A DNA stretch of 64,000 nt from Silicimonas sp. (lineage in GTDB: Bacteria; Pseudomonadota; Alphaproteobacteria; Rhodobacterales; Rhodobacteraceae): contig JAJDUZ010000071.1 of the NCBI GenBank assembly GCA_022826385.1, positions 18,615-82,614 of the forward strand. Reading direction: 5' to 3'. Made by a program: the position numbers and the translations under genes. The notes below the pieces were generated by a model. It did not search any database. It had not been told where the DNA came from and was given only the letters and a program-made list of their open reading frames with translations. Each line of letters opens with the position of its first letter. The stretch's first letter is position 1. This document shows, in pieces, positions 9,420-19,245 of this stretch.

Positions 9420-11297
9420 ATGAGCAAGCCCAACGACAACCCGGCAGATCCGTTCAAGAAGGCCCTTGCGGAGGCGACGAAAACGCTGGCCGATGACACC
9501 GAATTGTCGGTGAGCTTCAGCCTCGATCCACCGGGTATGACGGACGACGGGATGCGCCTGCCGCAGGTCACCCGTCGGATGACCCGCGAAGAGGTTCTGA
9601 ACGCGCGCGGCACCGCCGACCGCTATGCGATGCGGCGCAAGCATCATAACGCGTCGACACACGCCAAATACGTGCCCGAGGGCCAATTGGCGCGCGATAT
9701 CTATGAAGCGATGGAGATGGCCCGTTGCGAGGCGATGGGCGCCCGCGACATGCCCGGCACGACCGGCAATATCGACGCTGTGATCGAAACCGACGCGCGG
9801 CGCAAGGGCTATGACCAGATCACCAATGCGGGCGAGGCACCGCTTGCCGTCGCCGCCGGATACCTTGTGCGGCACCTTGCCAGTGGCCGCGATCTGCCAC
9901 CAAGTGCCGCCAACCTGCTGGACCTGTGGCGCGGCTTCATCGAAGACCAAGCCGGCGACACGCTGGAAAACCTTGATGACATGCTGGACGATCAGGCCGC
10001 CTTTGCGCGGTTCGCGCGTCAGGTGATCACCGACCTCGGCTATGGCGACCAATTGGGCGACGATCCGGACGACCTCGACGGCGAGGAAGACCCGGAAGCG
10101 GCCGAGGATGCCAGCGAGGATCAGGACCCGAACTCGGAAGACGAAAGCGCCAACCAGCAGGAACAGTCCGACATGGCGGCGGATTCGTCCGAGGAGCAGA
10201 CCGACGACGATGCGGAAGCCGAACTGGTCATGGACGAAATGGCCGAGACCGAGGGCGGCGAGGAAACCGAAATGCCCATGGGCGACGCCGAGATCGAACC
10301 CGGCCCGCCCATGCCCGTCAGCGAGGCCGATCCGACCTATGCGGTCTATACGCCCGAGTTCGACGAAGAAATCGCCGCCGAGGATTTGGCCGAGCCCGAG
10401 GAACTGGAGCGTCTGCGCGCCTATCTGGACCAGCAGCTTGACCCCCTGAAAGGCGCCGTCAGCCGCTTGGCCAACAAGCTGCAACGGCGCTTGCAGGCCC
10501 AACAGAACCGCACATGGCAGTTCGACCTTGAGGAAGGCACGCTGGATGCAGGCCGTCTTGCCCGCATCGTGGCAAACCCGACCGTGCCGCTGGCCTATAA
10601 GCAGGAAAAGGACATGGAGTTCCGCGACACGGTGGTGACGCTCCTTCTCGACAATTCCGGCTCGATGCGGGGACGTCCGATCTCGATCGCCGCGATTTGC
10701 GCCGACGTGCTGGCCCGGACGCTGGAACGCTGCCAGGTCAAGGTCGAGATCCTCGGCTTCACGACCCGTGCGTGGAAAGGCGGCCAGTCGCGCGAGCAAT
10801 GGTTGCAGGAAGGCCGCCCGCAACTGCCGGGGCGGCTGAACGACCTGCGCCATATCGTTTACAAATCCGCCGACGCACCGTGGCGCCGGGCGCGCCCGAA
10901 CCTGGGCCTGATGATGAAAGAAGGCCTGCTGAAAGAGAACATCGACGGCGAGGCGCTCGAATGGGCGCATCGCCGGATGCTGGGCCGGCAGGAGGCCCGT
11001 CGCATTCTGATGGTGATCTCGGACGGGGCGCCGGTCGACGATTCAACCTTGTCGGTCAACCCGGCGAATTTCCTTGAGAAACACCTGCGCGACGTGATCG
11101 CGATGATTGAGCGGCGGAAGGCCGTCGAGCTGTTGGCCATCGGCATCGGCCATGACGTGACGCGGTACTATGACCGCGCTGTCACGATCACGGATGTTGA
11201 CCAATTGGCAGGTGCCATGACCGAGCAACTGGCAGCACTCTTCGAAAGCGATCCGCAGCAACGCCGGCGCCTCGCCCGTCTGCAGCGCGCGGTGTAA
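9420..11297 (+). CDS. cobT: Aerobic cobaltochelatase subunit CobT
   Basis: A 625-residue protein, the second ATPase-associated subunit of the CobNST cobalt chelatase. The N-terminal 200 residues are the CobT-specific region, starting [16 protein letters not shown]. Residues about 210-330 are an extremely acidic low-complexity linker, and the C-terminal third is a von Willebrand A domain with the metal site [13 protein letters not shown] (Asp411). Length and layout match CobT of other alphaproteobacteria. I chose the ATG before SKPNDN; a frame start 57 bases upstream lies in the repeat element. cobS is 5.7 kb upstream on the other strand, so the two are not co-transcribed here. Confidence 0.96.
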   Translation: MSKPNDNPADPFKKALAEATKTLADDTELSVSFSLDPPGMTDDGMRLPQVTRRMTREEVLNARGTADRYAMRRKHHNASTHAKYVPEGQLARDIYEAMEMARCEAMGARDMPGTTGNIDAVIETDARRKGYDQITNAGEAPLAVAAGYLVRHLASGRDLPPSAANLLDLWRGFIEDQAGDTLENLDDMLDDQAAFARFARQVITDLGYGDQLGDDPDDLDGEEDPEAAEDASEDQDPNSEDESANQQEQSDMAADSSEEQTDDDAEAELVMDEMAETEGGEETEMPMGDAEIEPGPPMPVSEADPTYAVYTPEFDEEIAAEDLAEPEELERLRAYLDQQLDPLKGAVSRLANKLQRRLQAQQNRTWQFDLEEGTLDAGRLARIVANPTVPLAYKQEKDMEFRDTVVTLLLDNSGSMRGRPISIAAICADVLARTLERCQVKVEILGFTTRAWKGGQSREQWLQEGRPQLPGRLNDLRHIVYKSADAPWRRARPNLGLMMKEGLLKENIDGEALEWAHRRMLGRQEARRILMVISDGAPVDDSTLSVNPANFLEKHLRDVIAMIERRKAVELLAIGIGHDVTRYYDRAVTITDVDQLAGAMTEQLAALFESDPQQRRRLARLQRAV

Positions 11298-11340
11298 CCC
11301 GGCACTAAGGGGATCGCCGGCTGGGCCCGTTCCAGCCAAG

Positions 11341-11364
11341 CCTCTTCATCTCTTTGAAAATACG
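11341..11364 (-). repeat. Diverged intergenic core element (TATTTTCAAAGAGATGAAG type), copy F
   Basis: On the minus strand this reads GCGTATTTTCAAAGAGATG followed by AAGAGG. It is close to the element at 59336-59360 and distantly like the GGATATTT...ATGGAAA core of copies A-E. It lies between cobT and the aminopeptidase gene, without the double hairpin. Confidence 0.45.
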
Positions 11365-11440
11365 CAAACGGCGCGCCCGTGGCCAAGTCGACGCATGTCA
11401 GGCACTTGCACCTTCGGCGCGCATAGGCTTCCCTGCCCCC

Positions 11441-13258
11441 ATGTTCCAAAGCTTTGACGCCCCGACCTCGCCCGATCAGGGTCCGCCCCGCCTCGCCAAA
11501 TTGCGTGAGGAGATGAAACGCACCGGGATCGACGCGTTCCTTGTGCCGAAGTCCGACCGGTTCCAGGGTGAATACGTGGCCCCTGCCGATGAACGTTTGG
11601 CCTGGCTGACCGGGTTCACCGGCTCGGCCGGGTTTGCCATCGTGACGCCCGAGATTGCCGGTGTTTTCGTCGATGGGCGCTATCGCCTGCAGGTACGGGC
11701 GCAGGTGGCTGATGTCTTCACGCCGGTTGACTGGCCCGAAACCAAACCCGGACCGTGGATGTCCGAAAATCTGGGCGCTGCGGCCGTGATCGGCTTTGAC
11801 CCGTGGCTGCACACGATGGACGAGATCGCGGCTATCCGCAAAGCACTGGGCAGTGACCAGACGCTTGCCGCGACCGACAACCTGATCGATCGGGTCTGGG
11901 AGGATCGCCCCGCGCCTCCGCAAGGCGCAGCGCGGGCACATCCGATCGAGTTCGCGGGCGAACGCTCGGGCGACAAGCGTGACCGGATGGCGAAGGCGTT
12001 GCAGGATGCGGGTCAGAAAGCGGCCGTCATCACCTTGCCCGACAGCATCTGCTGGCTTTTGAACATCCGGGGCAGTGACTTTCCCAGAAACCCCGTGGTG
12101 CATGCTTTCGCGATCCTGCACGACAGCGGGCGTGTCAGCCTGTTTTCCGATCCTGCCAAGTTCGAAGCGCTTGGACCGGACCCGAATATCGATCTGCTGC
12201 CGTGGGGCGCGTTCTCGGACGCCCTGTCCAAGCTGGACGGCCCCGTGCGGGTGGATCGCAAAACGGCGCCCGTGGCGGTCTCGGACGTGCTGGAACAGGC
12301 GGGTGTCACCGTTCATTGGAACGACGACCCGTGCATCCTGCCCAAGGCCTGCAAGAACGAGGCCGAGTTGCAGGGCATGCGCGACGCGCACCTGACTGAC
12401 GCCGTGGCCATGGTCGAGTTTCTTGCGTGGCTTGACCGCGAAGCACCGAAAGGCGGGCTGACCGAGATCGCGGCGGCCACGAAGCTTGAGGAACTGCGCC
12501 GAGTGTCCAACGGATTGCAGGACATCTCGTTCGAGACGATCTCGGGGGCCGGGCCGAACGGCGCCATCATCCATTATCGGGTGACCGAAGACACGAACCG
12601 CGCGATCCAACCGGGCGAGCTCTATCTGGTCGACAGCGGCGGCCAGTACCTGAACGGCACGACCGACATCACGCGCACCATCGTCGTCGGTCAACCGACC
12701 GAGGAGCAACGCGATTGCTACACCCGTGTTCTGCAAGGCATGATTGCCCTGTCGGCCACGCGGTTTCCAAAAGGTCTGGCGGGGCGCGATCTTGACGCGT
12801 TGGCGCGGGCGGCGCTCTGGCGGGCGGGGTTTGACTATGACCACGGCACGGGCCACGGCGTCGGGGCCTATCTCTCGGTGCACGAGGGGCCGCAGCGGAT
12901 CAGCCGGGTGTCGGACGAGCCGTTGCAGCCCGGAATGATCGTCTCGAACGAGCCCGGCTATTACCGCCCCGGCGCGTTCGGCATCCGGATCGAGAACCTG
13001 ATCGTGGTACAGGAGGCTGCCGAGATGGGGGACGGACGGCGGCAATACGACTTTGAAACTCTGACCTATGTTCCGCTGGATCGCCGCCTGATCGACACCG
13101 AACAGCTTGCGCCATGGGAGGTCGATTGGCTTGACCGCTATCACGACGATGTGCGACAGAGGCTTTCTGGCCGGATTTCTGTAGAAGCGCAAAGCTGGTT
13201 CGATGCTGCAACGGCACCGTTGCGGTTACAGGATCGTTACAGTCCATCCGGCATGTGA
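11441..13258 (+). CDS. pepP: Xaa-Pro aminopeptidase (M24B, aminopeptidase P)
   Basis: A 605-residue cytosolic metallopeptidase that removes N-terminal residues preceding proline. It has the three-domain layout of the long AMPP family: two creatinase-like N-terminal domains (about 20-300), a pita-bread catalytic domain (about 310-540), and a C-terminal extension. Metal ligands are visible in order: YLVDSGGQY (Asp), GTTDITRT (Asp), HGTGHGVG (His), SNEPGYY (Glu) and IRIENL (Glu). The start at [11 protein letters not shown] follows a gap containing a repeat fragment; a longer frame upstream is not family-like. It is probably a single-gene unit, with the DUF427 gene 22 bases downstream. Confidence 0.93.
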   Translation: MFQSFDAPTSPDQGPPRLAKLREEMKRTGIDAFLVPKSDRFQGEYVAPADERLAWLTGFTGSAGFAIVTPEIAGVFVDGRYRLQVRAQVADVFTPVDWPETKPGPWMSENLGAAAVIGFDPWLHTMDEIAAIRKALGSDQTLAATDNLIDRVWEDRPAPPQGAARAHPIEFAGERSGDKRDRMAKALQDAGQKAAVITLPDSICWLLNIRGSDFPRNPVVHAFAILHDSGRVSLFSDPAKFEALGPDPNIDLLPWGAFSDALSKLDGPVRVDRKTAPVAVSDVLEQAGVTVHWNDDPCILPKACKNEAELQGMRDAHLTDAVAMVEFLAWLDREAPKGGLTEIAAATKLEELRRVSNGLQDISFETISGAGPNGAIIHYRVTEDTNRAIQPGELYLVDSGGQYLNGTTDITRTIVVGQPTEEQRDCYTRVLQGMIALSATRFPKGLAGRDLDALARAALWRAGFDYDHGTGHGVGAYLSVHEGPQRISRVSDEPLQPGMIVSNEPGYYRPGAFGIRIENLIVVQEAAEMGDGRRQYDFETLTYVPLDRRLIDTEQLAPWEVDWLDRYHDDVRQRLSGRISVEAQSWFDAATAPLRLQDRYSPSGM

Positions 13259-13280
13259 CGTGGGGTATGAGGAGACAGAC

Positions 13281-13625
13281 ATGGCGGACCACATCAAGAT
13301 CAGGCCAGCAGACGGCACGTGGACAGTACGTGCAGGCGGCGCTGTGCTGGGCGAAAGCGCCAATGCGCTGGAACTGACCGAAGGCGATTACCCGGCTGTC
13401 ATCTATTTCCCGCGCGACGATATCGCGATGGAATTCCTCGACGCGTCCGACAAAAGCACCCACTGCCCGCACAAGGGCGACGCGTCCTACTTCTCGATCG
13501 TGACGAAAAGCACCGTCTTGCAGGACGCTGCCTGGTCTTATGAGAGCCCCAAAGACGGCGTGGCCGAGATTGCGGGCCACCTTGCGTTCTACACCAGTGA
13601 TAAAGTGGCTGTGGAACAGATCTGA
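13281..13625 (+). CDS. DUF427-family protein
   Basis: A 114-residue cytosolic protein matching DUF427: [36 protein letters not shown] and [20 protein letters not shown] are the usual conserved blocks. The CPHKG/ASY region forms the presumed active pocket of this small beta-barrel fold. A good ribosome site, GAGGAG, lies 7 bases before the ATG, which is why this start is preferred over a longer frame overlapping the aminopeptidase. It may be co-transcribed with that gene. The function is not established. Confidence 0.88.
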   Translation: MADHIKIRPADGTWTVRAGGAVLGESANALELTEGDYPAVIYFPRDDIAMEFLDASDKSTHCPHKGDASYFSIVTKSTVLQDAAWSYESPKDGVAEIAGHLAFYTSDKVAVEQI

Positions 13626-13706
13626 GGTCTTTTTGAAGGACCGGTTTGTGGACGGCGTTGTCATTCCCGGACCTTCACGGCCACCCCACATAATCACCCA
13701 AAGCGC

Positions 13707-15395
13707 CTAGCCGTGCTCTTCCTCGGCGGTGGCGGCCAGCGCGCGGTTATAGGCCCGGAGGGCGTCGACGTGGAACAGCGCCCCGTGGATCTGCGGCGCC
13801 TCGCCTTCGGCGCCGATGGTGACCACGGGCAGGAACGGGCGCGGCGTCTTGTCGAAGATCGGCAGCGCGGTTTCCAGCGTAGCATTCGGGTCGACCCACA
13901 TGCCTTCCTCGATTGCGGCCCAGACGGCGTCCTCGTCGGCGGCGTCGGGCGCATCGGGCTTCCGCATGACATTGGCCACGCGGAAGAGCGACAGAAGATA
14001 GGCCTGCGGCCCCTTGGCCAAGTGAATGTTGCGCCGCTCGAGTTGGGTCAGGAAGAACGACCGATCCACCAGCTTTGATGTCAGCGCGGTCGACAGGGAC
14101 ACCGCGACCATCACAGCCAGACCGGTCTGCCAGTCGCCTGTCAGTTCGAACACGATCAGCGTCGTCGATATCGGCGCCCCCAGCACGGCGGCGGCAACCG
14201 CCCCCATGCCGGCCAGCGCATAAAGCGTTTCGGCCCCGGACACATCGGGGAAGATCGAGGTCGCGATCAATCCGAAGGCCAGCCCCAACAGCGCCCCGAT
14301 CATCAGCGAGGGCGAGAAGATGCCCCCGCCCATGCGCCCGCCCATGGTGATCGCAACGGCGATGACCTTGATGACACAGAAGACCACCGCTTCATGCCAG
14401 AGAAGCTGGCCGGTCAGCGCAGCACTTGTCGTCTCGTAGCCGACGCCGATGATATGCGGATAGGCCAGCGCGATGGTTCCCAAGAGCAGCCCTGCCGCGG
14501 CCGGGCGTAGAAAGCGCGGCAAGCCGGTTTTCTGCTGCAGGGCAGTGCCAAGATCATCGACAAGGAAGACCGACCGGATCAGGGCAACGGCCACGATCCC
14601 GGACAACACCCCCAGCAGCAGAAACGCCGGAAGCTCGACATAGAAGGCCAGACCGCCCTCTTCCATCAGCATGAACTCGGTCACGTCGCCGAAGGCCAAC
14701 CGGTTGATGACCGTACCCGCGACCGAGGCGATGACGATTGGCGCAAAGGCGTGCACCGCGAAATGGCGCAGAATGACCTCAAGTGCGAACAGCGCACCGG
14801 CAATCGGCGCATTGAACGAGGCCGACACCGCCGCCGCCACCGCGCAGCCCAACAGATCACGGCCCGTGATGCCGTCGGCCTTCATCTTGTTCGACACAAT
14901 CGACGACAGAACGGCCGCCAAATGCACCACCGGCCCTTCCCGTCCGCTGGACCCGCCGGTGCCTAGCGTGATCATCGATGCCAGCGCCGAGGCGAACCCT
15001 TCCTTCGTCTCAACCCGGCCATCGTGGAGGGCCGCGCCTTCGATGACCTCGGCCACCGAGCGCGCCCGCCCGTCAGACGTGAAACGGTCAAGGATCATCC
15101 CGACCAGCAAACCGCCAAAGACGGGGATCAGCAGGATCGAGTACCATGGCAGGGTTTCTGCAAACGAATGCAAAAGCCGCACGTTGTCGGTGCCATATAG
15201 TGTCTCCTGCAGGAAATTGATGCCCAGACGGAACAACACGGCTGCGCCGCCGGCGGCAATCCCGATCAGAAGCGCGATGAACCAGAACTGGATGTTGCCG
15301 GGGCCGCGCTCGCGGATGGTTTTCCACGTCTCGGCCAGCGACGCGATAAATGCCGCAGGCAGCGCACGAAGCGAGATTTGACGAGGCGCATCCAT
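13707..15395 (-). CDS. ClC-family chloride channel/transporter with C-terminal extension
   Basis: A 562-residue integral membrane protein of the ClC family with about 11-12 hydrophobic helices. The anion-selectivity elements are visible: GSSGREGP with the gating glutamate, and GGRMGGGIFSPSLMIGA (GIFSP motif). The last 110 residues after the transmembrane core contain a cytoplasmic region with a CBS-like strand pattern (EEGMWVDPNATLETAL), possibly a single CBS module. A coupled H+/Cl- exchanger and a passive channel cannot be separated from sequence alone. It is convergent with the DUF427 gene and divergent from pxpA. Confidence 0.93.
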   Translation of the reverse strand: MDAPRQISLRALPAAFIASLAETWKTIRERGPGNIQFWFIALLIGIAAGGAAVLFRLGINFLQETLYGTDNVRLLHSFAETLPWYSILLIPVFGGLLVGMILDRFTSDGRARSVAEVIEGAALHDGRVETKEGFASALASMITLGTGGSSGREGPVVHLAAVLSSIVSNKMKADGITGRDLLGCAVAAAVSASFNAPIAGALFALEVILRHFAVHAFAPIVIASVAGTVINRLAFGDVTEFMLMEEGGLAFYVELPAFLLLGVLSGIVAVALIRSVFLVDDLGTALQQKTGLPRFLRPAAAGLLLGTIALAYPHIIGVGYETTSAALTGQLLWHEAVVFCVIKVIAVAITMGGRMGGGIFSPSLMIGALLGLAFGLIATSIFPDVSGAETLYALAGMGAVAAAVLGAPISTTLIVFELTGDWQTGLAVMVAVSLSTALTSKLVDRSFFLTQLERRNIHLAKGPQAYLLSLFRVANVMRKPDAPDAADEDAVWAAIEEGMWVDPNATLETALPIFDKTPRPFLPVVTIGAEGEAPQIHGALFHVDALRAYNRALAATAEEEHG

Positions 15396-15623
15396 CTAGG
15401 GACACCGGTCGGGGCATGGAGACACAAGCGAAGCGCGAACCCTGCCCGGTTTGGTCCGGCTCCCGCCGCGGCTGTCCCGGTCGCGGCTTCCCCCTTCGTA
15501 GATCATCGATCCGTGCGGGAAAAGATCAAGCTTGGTGTCACCCTGCAGGTTCTTGCCACTTCGTGTGCCGCAAGACGCGGATCGCCCTTGCAGAAGCGCG
15601 GTTCCGCGGCTCAGATGGGGCCC

Positions 15624-16403
15624 ATGACACAGACCGTTGATCTCAATTCCGACATGGGCGAGGCGTTTGGCCCTTGGCCGATGGGCGACGATGCCGCCCT
15701 GCTCTCGACCGTGACGTCCGCCAATATCGCCTGTGGCTTTCATGCCGGCGACGCCGATACGATGGCAACCACGATGAAGCTCGCCGTTGAAAACGGTGTT
15801 GGCATTGGCGCGCATCCCGGTTTCCCCGACCTGCAGGGCTTCGGGCGCAGACGGATGCAGGTGCCGCTTCCAACGCTGGCGAACATGGTGCGCTATCAGG
15901 TCGGTGCGGCGCAGGCGATGGCCCGTGCAGCAGGCGGCGACGTCCGGCATCTGAAACTGCACGGCGCGCTGTCGAACATGGCTTGCACAGACTATGACAT
16001 GGCCCGCGCCTGCTATGAGGCGGCACTGGATGTCGCGCCGGACATCATCATCATGGGGCTGGCCGCGACCGAGATGGAACGGGTTGCCCGCGATCTGGGC
16101 TGCCGTTGGGCCGGAGAAATCTTCGCTGATCGCGCCTATAACGCGGACGGTACCTTGGTCGACCGCAGGCAACCGGGCGCGATGATCCATGACGGCGCCG
16201 AAGCGGCGAAGAACATGGTGGCGATGGTGAAAGAGGGCGCGATCCTGACGGGCAGCGGCGAACGGCTTCCGACGCGGATCGACACGATCTGTGTTCACGG
16301 CGACAGCGCTGAAGCGGTCGAGATGGCGCGAACGGTCAGGTCCGGGCTCGAGGCGGCCGGGATCACGGTGCGGGCATTCGACGGAGCCCCGCTGGCTCAA
16401 TAA
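15624..16403 (+). CDS. pxpA: 5-oxoprolinase subunit PxpA (LamB/YcsF family), orphan
   Basis: A 259-residue LamB/YcsF protein. In characterised bacteria PxpA works with PxpB and PxpC to hydrolyse 5-oxoproline to glutamate with ATP. The signature VDLNSDMGEAFGPW, ANIACGFHAGD, GIGAHPGFPDL, LKLHGALSN and ADRAYNADGTLV are all present. Two in-frame ATGs lie 9 bases apart; I chose the one giving MTQTVDLNSDMG. Neither pxpB nor pxpC is adjacent, although they usually are, so this copy either acts with subunits encoded elsewhere or has another role. Confidence 0.9.
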   Translation: MTQTVDLNSDMGEAFGPWPMGDDAALLSTVTSANIACGFHAGDADTMATTMKLAVENGVGIGAHPGFPDLQGFGRRRMQVPLPTLANMVRYQVGAAQAMARAAGGDVRHLKLHGALSNMACTDYDMARACYEAALDVAPDIIIMGLAATEMERVARDLGCRWAGEIFADRAYNADGTLVDRRQPGAMIHDGAEAAKNMVAMVKEGAILTGSGERLPTRIDTICVHGDSAEAVEMARTVRSGLEAAGITVRAFDGAPLAQ

Positions 16404-16627
16404 GCGGTTGGCACCTCGGGTGAAGCGTTGCGGTCCAGCAAACGCTGCCAGCCTTTGTCGAGCACGGTCAGGTCTTTCAGCACGTCCAGCAAGCGCGCCG
16501 ACGGCACACCCGTGAAATTGCAGAAATCCAGGTCATCTTCCAGAGCCGCAAGGTCGTCATCGCTCATCCGCGAGAGCTTCGCTTGCAGTCGGTCTTCGTC
16601 GAACAGATCGGACTTGATATCGAACAT
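16397..16627 (-). CDS. Small acidic protein of unknown function
   Basis: A 76-residue protein, MFDIKSDLFDEDRLQAKL onward, rich in Asp and Leu, with a predicted helical body (SDDDLAALEDDLDF) and no signal or membrane segment. I do not recognise a family. Its 3' end overlaps pxpA by 7 bases in convergent orientation. The start at MFDIKSD is preferred because the upstream 21 residues look non-coding. Being short, it could be spurious, but its composition and clean start favour a real gene. Confidence 0.55.
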   Translation of the reverse strand: MFDIKSDLFDEDRLQAKLSRMSDDDLAALEDDLDFCNFTGVPSARLLDVLKDLTVLDKGWQRLLDRNASPEVPTAY

Positions 16628-16891
16628 TGAACTTACTCGTCGGAAACTAGCCACGCTTAGGTTGTACCAAATATGGCGAAAAGCGTCCAATTGCGGCGAA
16701 TGTTTGTCCGCTTTTGGTCGGCATTAGGAAACAGTCCGTGTTTGCAGACCCCGAATGATGCGACTGCCGGAACATTTTTGGCCCCTCAAGCGCGTCTGTC
16801 AGCTTTAGATTGTGATTCGAGGATGACGCCGGGAATGCGTCTCAAAGACCGCCGTATGCGTGGGCCCTAAGATGGGGCGCAGATGACGCGC

Positions 16892-17773
16892 CTACTCTCC
16901 GAGCGACACGATGTACGCTGCAATCGCCGCCCGATCTTCCGCCGAAAGCTGGCTCATGTTCTCGACCACGGCCGCCATCTCGCCCCCGGCGCTGTCGAAG
17001 TCCGGGGTGAACCCGGATTCGAGGTAATAGGCGATGTCTTCGGCCGACCAGTCCAACTGATCGCGACGCAGGCCGGGGATACGCCCTTCACCTGACGGGT
17101 TCGGCGCACCGGCCATCCATAGCGCGGTATCCAACCCGCCCAACGCGTTCCGAGGCGTATGACACTCGCCGCAATGCGCCAGCGCTTCGACAAGATACCG
17201 GCCACGTTCCAGCTGGGGGGTGTCGGCCTCTAGCACCCAGTCCGTCCCGGCGAAAAGCAGCTTCCAACTGCCCAGCGACGCCCGGATGTTGAACGGAAAC
17301 CCGATCTGATGCGGTTCATTGGCCCGGTCCGATGGCGGCAAAGTCTGGAAGAACGCCCAGAGATCGGCCACATCGACCGGCGTCATGCGGGCATAGCTGC
17401 CATAGGGAAAGACCGGGTAGTAATGCGCCCCTTGGGGCGACGTGCCCTTGGTCACGGCGCTGGCAAACTCGCCAAGGGTCCAGCCGCCGATCCCGGCATC
17501 GGGGTCCGGCGAAATGTTGGGCGCGACAAACGTCCCGAACTCGGTCTGGAAGCGATGGCCCCCGGCCAAGACCAGCTTGTCGTCGCTGCCCGGCGCGGTG
17601 TGACAGGACGCACAGCCCGATGCCCAATAAACCACCTCGCCGCGAGTGGCATCGGCCTCAAGCTCGGCCAATCCCATGGCAACAGGGTCGACAACCTGCG
17701 GCCGTGTCAGCCAAAGCCCCGCGGCAAGCACCGCGAGGCCAACGCCTGCCAGAACGACAAGTGTACGTAACAT
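16892..17773 (-). CDS. Di-haem cytochrome c
   Basis: A 293-residue exported or membrane-anchored electron-transfer protein. The N-terminal hydrophobic stretch LRTLVVLAGVGLAVLAAGLWL is an uncleaved anchor or signal peptide. Two haem c sites follow: CASCH (about residue 55) and CGECH (about residue 198), with methionine candidates for the sixth ligand. This is the pattern of alcohol/aldehyde-dehydrogenase-associated class I di-haem cytochromes. It sits 9 bases behind the cytochrome c' gene and is probably co-transcribed with it. No dehydrogenase lies next to it, so the electron donor is unknown. Confidence 0.9.
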   Translation of the reverse strand: MLRTLVVLAGVGLAVLAAGLWLTRPQVVDPVAMGLAELEADATRGEVVYWASGCASCHTAPGSDDKLVLAGGHRFQTEFGTFVAPNISPDPDAGIGGWTLGEFASAVTKGTSPQGAHYYPVFPYGSYARMTPVDVADLWAFFQTLPPSDRANEPHQIGFPFNIRASLGSWKLLFAGTDWVLEADTPQLERGRYLVEALAHCGECHTPRNALGGLDTALWMAGAPNPSGEGRIPGLRRDQLDWSAEDIAYYLESGFTPDFDSAGGEMAAVVENMSQLSAEDRAAIAAYIVSLGE

Positions 17774-17782
17774 GCGACCGGA

Positions 17783-18253
17783 TCAGTTCCTTGGTGCGCG
17801 ATAGGCCTTGTGACAGTCCCCACACCCTTTGCCGACGGCCCCCATGGCACCGGCCATGGCGTCCTTGCCGTCGCCCGCGACCGCAGCAAGCGCCGCAGCA
17901 GCCTCGGCAAAGCTCATGCCAATTTCAGCAGCCGTCGAGCCTGCCTGCCAAATTTCGGGCTTGGCCCGGCTTTCGCCCGGCAGATCATCCGACGAGGTGC
18001 CCGGCACCCAATACGCGCTCTGGTTCAACGAGGCGACCGCCGCAAGGTTGCTGGCGGCTGCCGCCGCCGCATCCGCATTGTACTCGGTTTCGCCCTTTGC
18101 CATGGCGCCCAGAATGCCAAGGTTGAAGGAATAAAGTTGCATATGCGCTTTTCGGGCCGACACGGCCGGATTTCCGGCATGGCCACCGGCAAACGCGGTC
18201 CCCGCCACGGCAAGCCCGCAGGTCAGTGCCAGTGCAAGTGGAATTCGGACCAT
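17783..18253 (-). CDS. Cytochrome c' (class II)
   Basis: A 156-residue periplasmic cytochrome with a Sec signal (ALALTCGLAVAGTAFAG) and a single CGDCH haem site eight residues from the C-terminus, the hallmark of class II four-helix-bundle cytochromes. The residue patterns KAHMQLYSFNLGIL and EIWQAG fit cytochrome c' or the c-556 subgroup. Cytochrome c' proteins bind NO or CO; c-556 types carry electrons. It is first in a two-gene unit with the di-haem cytochrome and is divergent from a LysR gene 85 bases away, which probably controls it. Confidence 0.88.
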   Translation of the reverse strand: MVRIPLALALTCGLAVAGTAFAGGHAGNPAVSARKAHMQLYSFNLGILGAMAKGETEYNADAAAAAASNLAAVASLNQSAYWVPGTSSDDLPGESRAKPEIWQAGSTAAEIGMSFAEAAAALAAVAGDGKDAMAGAMGAVGKGCGDCHKAYRAPRN

Positions 18254-18338
18254 ATTCGTCTCTCCCTGAAAAATGTTTTGGATTGGTTCAGATTACCCCT
18301 CGCCCGCGCAAAAGAAACCCTGCAATACTGCGGAGGTT

Positions 18339-19190
18339 ATGGCGAAAAACGCACAAGTGCGATGGAACGACCTGACCGTTCTTCTGGCCGTGGTGGATCA
18401 TGGGTCCGTTGCGCAGGCCGCGCGAGCGCTTGGCATCAATCACGCAACGGTTCTGAGGCGGATTGCCGACTTCGAGACCCGCACCGGCGTGCGCATGTTT
18501 GACAAGACCACCCGAGGCTATCGCATCTCGCCCGACCGGCGCGACGTGATCGCCGCCATGCGCGACGCAGCCGAGGCGCTTGGCACGGTCGAGCGGCTGG
18601 TCAACCACGCGCGCCCCGATCTGTCGGGCGGCCTTCGCATCACCACGACCGACACGTTGGCACAGGTCGTGTTACCCCCGTTGCTGCCAGACCTGATCGC
18701 CGAGACCGGCGCCCCCGTCGAAGTGATGGTCGACAACGCCCATGTCGATCTTGGGCGCATGCAGGCGCAACTCACCGTTCGCCCCGCGCTGAAGCTGCCA
18801 CCCGAGTTGGACGGCATCGCCGCCGGCGTTGTGCGATTTGCGGTCTTTGGCAGGCAGGACGGCAAAACGGACTGGATCGGGCTAACGGGACCGCTGTCGC
18901 GTACGACCGCCAGCGCATGGATCGCCCAGCAAACCCCGTCGCCGGTGGCCTTTGGCGACAGCTTCATGGCCGTGGCCGCGCTGGCTGCCGCCGGTGTCGG
19001 TCGCACGGTTCTGCCCGACTATCTGGCGGCGCTCTGGCCCGGCCTTGTCTGCCTTGCGCGCCCCGACGCGATCGCTCCGGTCCCGGTCTGGGTGGGCGCC
19101 CATGTGGACTTTGCGCGATCCGGCCGCATCCGGCGGGTCCGCAGCCACCTGGCCGATGCCCTTGCAAAGTCTGACGCTCTCAAACCCTGA
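18339..19190 (+). CDS. LysR-family transcriptional regulator
   Basis: A 283-residue regulator with an N-terminal winged helix-turn-helix (VDHGSVAQAARALGINHATVLRRIADFETRTG) and a substrate-binding-like effector domain (about 90-280). The start is the ATG behind a strong GGAGG. The spacing to the divergent cytochrome pair is the classic LysR arrangement, so I infer that it regulates those genes and itself. The short divergent region contains ATTGGTTCAGATTA, which could hold a T-N11-A operator, but this is weak. The effector is unknown. A strong terminator follows the stop codon. Confidence 0.9.
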   Translation: MAKNAQVRWNDLTVLLAVVDHGSVAQAARALGINHATVLRRIADFETRTGVRMFDKTTRGYRISPDRRDVIAAMRDAAEALGTVERLVNHARPDLSGGLRITTTDTLAQVVLPPLLPDLIAETGAPVEVMVDNAHVDLGRMQAQLTVRPALKLPPELDGIAAGVVRFAVFGRQDGKTDWIGLTGPLSRTTASAWIAQQTPSPVAFGDSFMAVAALAAAGVGRTVLPDYLAALWPGLVCLARPDAIAPVPVWVGAHVDFARSGRIRRVRSHLADALAKSDALKP

Positions 19191-19225
19191 AAGCGAAAAG
19201 GCCGCCCCGAAAGGCGGCCTCGCTT
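19191..19225. terminator. Bidirectional terminator between lysR and tig
   Basis: An 8-bp perfect stem AGGCCGCC / GGCGGCCT with a 6-base loop, extended by an outer AAGCG / CGCTT pair. The run AAAA on the left reads as TTTT on the minus strand. It can end both convergent transcripts. Confidence 0.85.
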
Positions 19226-19245
19226 AAACGATTGTCGAAAGCGAT

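Noticed and set aside
14671..15381. Long plus-strand open frame opposite the ClC gene
   Set aside because: It is the complement of a well-supported membrane protein and has a serine/arginine/alanine-rich composition with no family motif.
16673..16870. 65-codon plus-strand frame in the gap before the di-haem cytochrome
   Set aside because: No ribosome site, no recognisable motif and an unlikely composition; I see no gene in this 264-base gap.
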